The notes under the pieces are model-generated. The model ran no database searches. It had not been told where the DNA came from and saw nothing but the letters and a program-made list of their open reading frames with translations. DNA of 38,988 bases from Clostridia bacterium. GTDB lineage: Bacteria > Bacillota > Clostridia > Christensenellales > Aristaeellaceae. The translations under genes were made by a program, and so were the position numbers. Shown here piece after piece: positions 35,001 to 38,988 of this stretch. The stretch is taken from positions 1 to 38,988 of the forward strand of contig JAFULL010000090.1 in NCBI GenBank assembly GCA_017473345.1. Direction: 5' to 3'. Each line of letters begins with the position of its first letter. Within the stretch, counting starts at the first letter, position 1.

Positions 35001-35638
35001 CATCAGCTGCCGCTGAGGTGCTTGCTTTTATTCCCCGCGGTGACTCTGTTGTGATTATGTCATACGGGGAAACATGGTCATCGGTTTTGTATGGCGGAAA
35101 AGCCGGATTCGTAATGAGCCGCTATCTTGCATTCGAACCGCTCAAACCCGACTACACACAATCAATTCCTCAAATAAAGCAGGCATGGGTGAATACCACT
35201 TCCGGATCGTTGAATGTAAGAAGCGCTGCATCAACCGATGCGTTTGTTGTGACGACGCTTCCCAAAGGGACGAAAGTTTCTTTGCTTGCTCAAGATGGCG
35301 AGTGGGGCTGCATTGAATGGAATGGAATACAGGGGTATGTAAAGCTGAACTATCTTTCTTTTGAAGAAGTTCATCAAAACTACGGCAGTGGCTTTTCAAA
35401 TCCGGAAAATCTGGATCTTTCACTTCAGGTTCCTTCAACGGCAATGTTTGGTTATGCGACTGATGCTGGTGGAATCAATCTGTGGAGTGAATGCAGTGAA
35501 GGCAGCAGTCTGATCATGGTTGTTCCTTCGTATGAAGAATTTGAAATTGTTCTTGTTGGTGACAACTGGTGCTGTATTCAGTACAGGGGAATACAGGGCT
35601 ATTGCCGAAAGGAACTGGTGAGTGTGATTGATGAATGA
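32084..35638 (+). CDS. Large secreted SpoIID/LytB-domain protein with nine SH3b repeats
   Basis: 1184 residues. Signal peptide to about residue 34 (cleavage near YAS|EV). SpoIID domain about 45-455: LPYEMG near 175 with the likely catalytic Glu, EALKAQAVAARTY, and GHGMGMSQRGA near 419. Nine SH3b repeats follow from about residue 482 to the end; most show the pattern G-S-LN-R-P then G-V-MT-S-FL. SpoIID is a lytic transglycosylase acting on stem-stripped glycan during engulfment, but true SpoIID is about 340 residues and has no SH3b array. This protein looks sigma-A driven and may act in vegetative wall turnover or germination instead. The last repeat has Trp for the usual Arg (NLW). Confidence 0.9.
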   Translation: MYSGRNANRSMTKAALLVVMLLFVLHLSNFAYASEVQVHSAPLSTMPSSVNGMVRVYLSSLGAPTSLDLTVQGTYRIGATGENLTNGSQASLSFNPATGTITFASGGRNWNMGQGFSLRRVGTDPHNSIKIRQARESNNPYPGDLSFKAVASTGGYKLYTIAHVFIEDYLCGVLPYEMGNSSNIEALKAQAVAARTYTVRMMKARASGLYDVQDTTNDQTYRGTPTGNANCVAAVDTTRGVVLMYGSDYITTYYSASNGGQTEVARTGVKYAYMTVKDDPFDYANPSSTVKRKTIYADLASSSNIQLTSLLKSKVVPQLLKDGYAATYENTTLGTLKSVAPHTPKYVSPSRLYSKMDFTFTATTQSRAGYLVTVSKTVTCDIFSELESLLGLSIQSTANELWSVTQNGSNFEIQVRRYGHGMGMSQRGAMYMAKLGYTYDQILGFYYENCSRVKHSFTSSVLMPGGDEHVSVQQPTEDENVSSLSCYGTVKLISNAAQLAVRIDKNASSALAGVLSNGAKVEVLTNEAGWCLVRFGSICGYVPNTSLTIVGTPTGNRTEPTSILGFATVTATDYVNLRTGESTATAVAGTAPSGAVLTVFSSNGSWAKVQYHTTAAYVSTQFISQISAIYPSGGLSSGSASASITSSDGGSVNLRAQASTAAQVITQLAYGTKVTIVSDDGSWARVECLGMNGYVMSQYLKKEDDDPERLPENTDTPEGEKAVVATQSGSLNMRSQPYAGSLIIISIPRNTEITVLERGEVWSSVYYSGRNGYVMTSFLRFAENEPSQKPEYDYAFVVTPGGGLNMRQQPWTGSMIICTIPQGAKVSISEYGNQWCSVLWQGMQGYVMTQFLSFDSQIFPELPESNTQAPSVLNKGWATVTTASGALNLRAEPSAWSQVLRQIPRNTKIYVDGQVNEWSIVEYGGIKGYVMTSYLLFDVDPPEQDDPAQSDSHAGKTAYAATESGSLNLRSQPSAAAEVLAFIPRGDSVVIMSYGETWSSVLYGGKAGFVMSRYLAFEPLKPDYTQSIPQIKQAWVNTTSGSLNVRSAASTDAFVVTTLPKGTKVSLLAQDGEWGCIEWNGIQGYVKLNYLSFEEVHQNYGSGFSNPENLDLSLQVPSTAMFGYATDAGGINLWSECSEGSSLIMVVPSYEEFEIVLVGDNWCCIQYRGIQGYCRKELVSVIDE
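33530..35630 (+). repeat. Nine tandem SH3b coding repeats
   Basis: Units of about 60-85 codons recur, marked by LNLRSQPS, LNMRQQP, LNVRSAAS and similar, each ending GYVMTSFL or a variant. Repeats 4-8 are the most alike. The first, second and ninth are diverged. Confidence 0.85.
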
Positions 35639-36371
35639 TCTTGTGAAGCACAATGAGCGCATTGATGACCTGCAGTATAATGGACTGAGAATCATCCAGA
35701 ATCCAAGCGCTTTTCGTTTTGGAATGGACGCAGTGCTTTTAGCCGACTTTACCCGTTTGCGTCCGCACGAACATATTGCAGATATGGGAACCGGAACGGG
35801 GATCCTGGCACTGCTTTTGAGTCAGAAACAACCGGACTGCGCGATCGAGGCGTTTGAAATACAGCCTGAAATGGCTGAAATGGCCTCGCGTTCTGTAAAG
35901 CTGAATGGGCTGGAAGAACGTATTTGTGTTCATACTGCAGATATGCGAGCTGCATGGCAGATACTCGGTCGCGAATCGTTAAATGCGGTTATCTGCAATC
36001 CACCGTATGGGAAAAGAGGGGGAACGCTGATCAATGAGCAGCGTACGGTTCAGATTGCCCGTCATGAAACAGACTGCACAATTGACAATATTACAGCAGC
36101 CTGTGCTGCAGTACTGAAAAACCATGGGCGGCTCAGCATGGTTTTTCCGGCACAGAGAATGCTGGAACTGTGTGACGCCATGCGTAATGCAAGGCTTGAA
36201 CCCAAGAGGATTCGTGTGGTATGTGCGCATGCATCGGATCCGCCGTATCTGGTGATGATTGAGGCTATGAAAAATGCAAAACCTTCTTTGCTGTGGGAAC
36301 CTCCGCTGATTGTATACAATTCAGACGGAAGTGAAACGGAAGAAATCGCCCGAATTTATCACCGCGTTTGA
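35631..36371 (+). CDS. trmN6: TrmN6/YfiC-type tRNA1(Val) A37 N6-methyltransferase
   Basis: 246 residues from the ATG at 35631, overlapping the previous stop by eight bases; a TTG at 35628 is less likely. SAM-binding motif DMGTGTGILALLLS and the adenine N6-methyltransferase motif NPPYGKRGG are clear. The N-terminal RFGMDAVLLADF is typical of the YfiC/TrmN6 group (yabB in B. subtilis). It methylates adenosine 37 of a valine tRNA in E. coli; the exact tRNA here is inferred. It ends in a 13-base tail-to-tail overlap with the next gene. Confidence 0.9.
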   Translation: MNDLVKHNERIDDLQYNGLRIIQNPSAFRFGMDAVLLADFTRLRPHEHIADMGTGTGILALLLSQKQPDCAIEAFEIQPEMAEMASRSVKLNGLEERICVHTADMRAAWQILGRESLNAVICNPPYGKRGGTLINEQRTVQIARHETDCTIDNITAACAAVLKNHGRLSMVFPAQRMLELCDAMRNARLEPKRIRVVCAHASDPPYLVMIEAMKNAKPSLLWEPPLIVYNSDGSETEEIARIYHRV

Positions 36372-37648
36372 AGACGCCTGCGACGAAACAGAACCCAAAG
36401 ACAGAATAACAGGGAAACGCCCTGGCCAATCATCTGCGCCCATACGATGCCTCTGATTCTAAATTCAGGGCGTGCGGCAAGCCAATAGGTAAGCACAAGG
36501 CTAATCAGAGAAGAAGAAACAGAAATGTACATATTGCTTTTTTGGTAACCCAAAGCCGAAAGAATGCTTGCAATCAGATGGTTGAAAGCAAAAAGAACAG
36601 TCATCGGCGCACAGAGTTTAAACAGGATTGTAAGTTCCGGCAGACGATAGATAATGTTTGACAGAACGGGAGAGAACAAGAAGATGCAGCATGCTCCGAT
36701 AACTGAAAACGGCAGACAAGCAGCAATGCACAGCCCAAAGAGCCGCTGAAACTCTTTGGGCTTATCTTCTGCTTTTGCAAGCTTTGGCAAAGCAACCATT
36801 GAAAGCGCGCTGGTAAAAACACAGGGAAGCATCAAAACAGGCATGACCATCCCGTTGAGCATACCTAACTGCGCGGTTGCCTCTGCAGCCATAAGCCCAC
36901 TTGCCTGCAAACGATATGGAATAAAGATTGACATCATTGAACGAAAGAATGTTTGGATGATTCGGCTGAAAGTCGATGGCAGAGCAAGTTTTAAAAGTGG
37001 TTTTTGATATTTATGACTTTCATAAGCAAAGCATGGGGCGATATATATGCTTTTAATGACGTAAAATAATCCAATTATTTCTGCCAGACTTGTTGCAAGA
37101 ACAGGCAGCGCGGCAAACCATGGGGCGGTTAAGTATTGAAAGCCTCTCATCAGAAGAACCGTAAAAGCCAATCGCAAAAGCTGTTCAATCAGTTCGCTGA
37201 TCGCCGGGTAATGACTACACTCCATACCATAACAATACCCGTTATACACAGCGGAATATCCAAGAATGAAAATACATGGCGATGAAAACCAAAGAGATGG
37301 CAATACACGAATGTCACCCATCAGCTTTGATATAACCGGTGCCAAAAACCAAAACAACGGGATCATAACGGCGGACGCATAACGAACCAACTGTATTCCT
37401 GCATGCAACGGATACGATTTCTCGGTTTTCGGGGCACGGGCAGTCATTCGGCTGACAGCGACAGGCAATCCCGCAGTAAGAGGCGTTATCACAAGCATGT
37501 GTATGCTTTGTGCAAGCTCTGTGATACCCATCAGTTCTGCGCCAAGCAAACGCGAAAGGATTACTCGCAGAAGCAGACCTAGTGCGCGGACAACTGAGTT
37601 GATAAACGTCAGAAAGAACGTTTGCTTTTTGGCATTTGATAAATTCAT
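36359..37648 (-). CDS. spoVB: SpoVB-like polysaccharide/lipid flippase (MATE/MVF superfamily)
   Basis: 429 residues from the ATG at 37648 with GGGAGGCGAAG upstream; an in-frame reading to 37750 crosses the promoter of the next gene. Twelve to fourteen hydrophobic segments. The N-terminal LLRVILSRLLGAELMGITELAQS is characteristic of SpoVB/MurJ-type exporters, as is the late SALGYQKSNMYI. SpoVB is needed for spore cortex synthesis and is thought to flip a peptidoglycan precursor. A vegetative lipid II flippase or an O-antigen exporter are alternatives. I could not find a convincing promoter; the spacer is only 104 bases and is shared with comEB. Confidence 0.83.
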   Translation of the reverse strand: MNLSNAKKQTFFLTFINSVVRALGLLLRVILSRLLGAELMGITELAQSIHMLVITPLTAGLPVAVSRMTARAPKTEKSYPLHAGIQLVRYASAVMIPLFWFLAPVISKLMGDIRVLPSLWFSSPCIFILGYSAVYNGYCYGMECSHYPAISELIEQLLRLAFTVLLMRGFQYLTAPWFAALPVLATSLAEIIGLFYVIKSIYIAPCFAYESHKYQKPLLKLALPSTFSRIIQTFFRSMMSIFIPYRLQASGLMAAEATAQLGMLNGMVMPVLMLPCVFTSALSMVALPKLAKAEDKPKEFQRLFGLCIAACLPFSVIGACCIFLFSPVLSNIIYRLPELTILFKLCAPMTVLFAFNHLIASILSALGYQKSNMYISVSSSLISLVLTYWLAARPEFRIRGIVWAQMIGQGVSLLFCLWVLFRRRRLQTR

Positions 37649-37699
37649 ATCTTCGCCTCCCGTTGAAGATATGAACGGAATATTCTTTGCATGACTGCG

Positions 37700-37728
37700 T
37701 TGAAAAAGAAGGAACAATCGACTATAAT
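37700..37728 (+). promoter_or_regulatory. Promoter of comEB
   Basis: TTGAAA at 37700-37705, 17-base spacer, perfect TATAAT at 37723-37728. The start codon is 25 bases further on, after GAGGAGG, so the leader is very short. Confidence 0.85.
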
Positions 37729-37752
37729 GGATGCAGCGAGGAGGCAACAAAG

Positions 37753-38211
37753 ATGGATAAATGGGATATTCGTTTTATGAAAATGGCCTATCTGATTTCC
37801 GAATGGACAAGCTGCAACGTTGAAGGCAGAAGTATTGGAGCGGTTATTGTAAAAGATAAACGTATTATGACGACCGGATACAACGGTGCACCTGCAGGCC
37901 TCAAAACCTGCCGCGAGCGGGGCGAGTGTATGCGGCGCAAGATGAATATTGAATCCGGAACGCGTGCTGAACTTTGCTATGCAATTCACGCGGAACAGAA
38001 TGCCATTCTGCAGGCGGCGAAGCTGGGCATTTCAATCGACGGTGCTACTTTGTACTGCACACATCAGCCCTGTTCAGTTTGCGCAAAAATGATCGTTAAC
38101 GTTGGCATTCGGCGTGTTGTCTATCAGCAGGGTTATCCTGACAAGTTTTCTCTGGAGATTTTTAAGGAAGCCGGCGTGCTTCTGGAGCAGTTTGATGAAC
38201 CTTTGGAATAA
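37753..38211 (+). CDS. comEB: Deoxycytidylate (dCMP) deaminase, ComEB-like
   Basis: 152 residues from the ATG at 37753 behind GAGGAGG. Zinc deaminase motifs HAEQNAIL near residue 79 and PCSVCAK near 105-111, plus GYNGAP near 45, define the dCMP/ComEB group. It turns dCMP into dUMP for thymidylate synthesis. In B. subtilis comEB lies in a competence operon but is not needed for uptake; here it stands alone. Confidence 0.92.
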   Translation: MDKWDIRFMKMAYLISEWTSCNVEGRSIGAVIVKDKRIMTTGYNGAPAGLKTCRERGECMRRKMNIESGTRAELCYAIHAEQNAILQAAKLGISIDGATLYCTHQPCSVCAKMIVNVGIRRVVYQQGYPDKFSLEIFKEAGVLLEQFDEPLE

Positions 38212-38230
38212 AAAAACGCCCGTTCAGGGC
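38211..38230 (+). terminator. Probable truncated terminator after comEB
   Basis: A run of As then CGCCC-GTTCA-GGGC begins like a normal intrinsic terminator with the stop codon, but the last G of the 3' arm and the T-tract are missing; AATGTCATT follows instead. It may have been split by the IS element to the right. Confidence 0.45.
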
Positions 38231-38266
38231 AATGTCATTAAGATAAAGCCAACGAGCAAATAAGCG

Positions 38267-38307
38267 AAGGACTATACTGAGAGAAAAGCTTGGTATAGTC
38301 CTTTTTT
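38267..38307 (+). terminator. Intrinsic terminator upstream of the transposase remnant
   Basis: AAGGACTATAC pairs with GTATAGTCCTT over a 15-base loop and runs into six Ts. It lies 55 bases past comEB. It could serve comEB or belong to the IS element, where such hairpins shield transposase from outside transcription. Confidence 0.82.
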
Positions 38308-38383
38308 CTAAACAAATTTAGAGAAACGCCTGACAAAAGGATCAAAAAATGCTGCGAAGCCTTCGAAAAAAGGAGGCAGCGCC

Positions 38384-38988
38384 ATGAAAAGCTATGTTCA
38401 TAAGCGTTTAACCAGAAAACAAACCAATGAAGTCAAAGCTCATCCTGAAAAGTATCATTTTCTGCCCAGGAATTCTCCTTTTGATTTTCTCGATCTCCAC
38501 ACCAATCTGTTTTACGATATGGATTTCCGCGGTGTTCGTTTCAAACTCTTAGAAGATTCATATGAGTGCATTATCACCAATCTCGACAGAGAAACCTTCC
38601 CGCCAGAGAAAATCAAAGAACTGTACCACATGAGCTGGGCATTGAAAACTCTTTTCGTGATCTCAAGCATACCATTGGCCTGTCTCATTTTCACTCAAAA
38701 AAGGTGGAGTTCGTTAAGCAGGAAATCTATGCAAGACTGGTTCTGTACAACTTCTGTGAGGCCATTACCTCTCACATTGCTGTTGAGAATAAACCTCGCA
38801 AACATACGTATCAGCTGAATTTCTCCGCTGCCGTTGATGTTTGCAGGCAGTTCCTGCCCTACCACTCAACGCTTTCTCCACCCAATGTTGAAGCTCTGCT
38901 CCTTAAGTATGTGCTGCCTGTTCGCAATGGGCGACACGACCCTCGCAAAGTCAAGCCTCGTTCATTCGTCAGTTTCACCTACAGAGTA
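38384..38988 (+). pseudogene. IS4-family transposase remnant, truncated and frameshifted
   Basis: The first frame from ATG 38384 (AAAGGAGG ribosome site) reads like the middle of an IS4-type transposase: LTRKQTNEVKAHPEKYHFLP, then YECIITNLD and LYHMSW. At about 38638 one G seems lost; the frame one base back continues GIENSFRDLKHTIGLSHFHS to the window end with no stop. The IS4 Y(2)R(3)E(6)K signature spans this break, with Ser where the Arg should be. The 200 or more N-terminal residues with the first catalytic Asp residues are missing. The match of a sound start to an internal segment suggests an internal deletion. Not functional; the right end is outside the window. Confidence 0.82.

Noticed and set aside
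37649-37752. A sigma-E or sigma-A promoter for spoVB in the spacer before comEB
   Set aside because: I tried GAATATT and CATATCTT on the minus strand, but the spacing is only about five bases, far from the 14-15 expected.

Overview
The window looks like chromosomal DNA from an endospore-forming Firmicute, most likely an uncultured or anaerobic Clostridia. The evidence is a ctsR-mcsA-mcsB-clpC operon, a spoIVFA-spoIVFB pair, a SpoVB-type flippase, a SpoIID-fold protein, AGGAGG-type ribosome sites, and a miaB-ricA-mutS-mutL-miaA run in the order known from Bacillus and Clostridia. I saw no rRNA or tRNA genes, CRISPR array, prophage or plasmid functions. Genus cannot be decided from the sequence alone. 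Nearly all of it is well-conserved core genome; the only mobile DNA is a decayed transposase at the right edge.

Layout, left to right. (1) 1-1538, minus: a membrane-anchored protein with at least four FMN-binding domains, cut by the left edge. (2) 1717-6209, minus: the CtsR-controlled heat-shock and protein-arginine-phosphorylation operon, with its promoter and CtsR operator at 6232-6283. (3) 6337-9040, minus: hflK-hflC plus a small membrane protein, closed by a strong terminator. (4) 9214-11953, plus: tldD-tldE protease pair. (5) 12009-12965, minus: a secreted SH3b protein. (6) 13095-14846, plus: a RecQ helicase that seems to lack the RQC winged helix. (7) 14913-17805, minus: zur-znuA-znuC-znuB zinc regulator and importer, with a 7-1-7 palindrome in the leader. 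(8) 18008-30426, plus: a long, tightly packed run of a B12-type radical SAM protein, a DUF2344 protein, rng, miaB, ricA, mutS, mutL, miaA and a PLP enzyme, closed by an intrinsic terminator. (9) 30473-31973: spoIVFA-spoIVFB, whose first gene seems to start inside the T-tract of that terminator. (10) 32084-36371: a 1184-residue SpoIID protein with nine SH3b repeats and a tRNA adenine methyltransferase. (11) 36359-37648, minus: SpoVB-like flippase. (12) 37753-38211: dCMP deaminase, then an IS4-family remnant to the right edge.

The genes fall into a few themes: protein quality control (CtsR/McsAB/ClpC, HflKC, TldDE), zinc homeostasis, RNA modification and decay (MiaA, MiaB, RicA, RNase G, TrmN6), DNA repair (MutSL, RecQ), and sporulation or envelope remodelling (SpoIVFA/FB, SpoVB, SpoIID-SH3b). 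I found no convincing wholly new system. The best leads are the multi-FMN flavoprotein, the terminator whose 3' arm is also the Shine-Dalgarno of spoIVFA, the RQC-less RecQ, and an IS remnant that appears to have split a terminator. No stretch above 300 bases lacks a gene.
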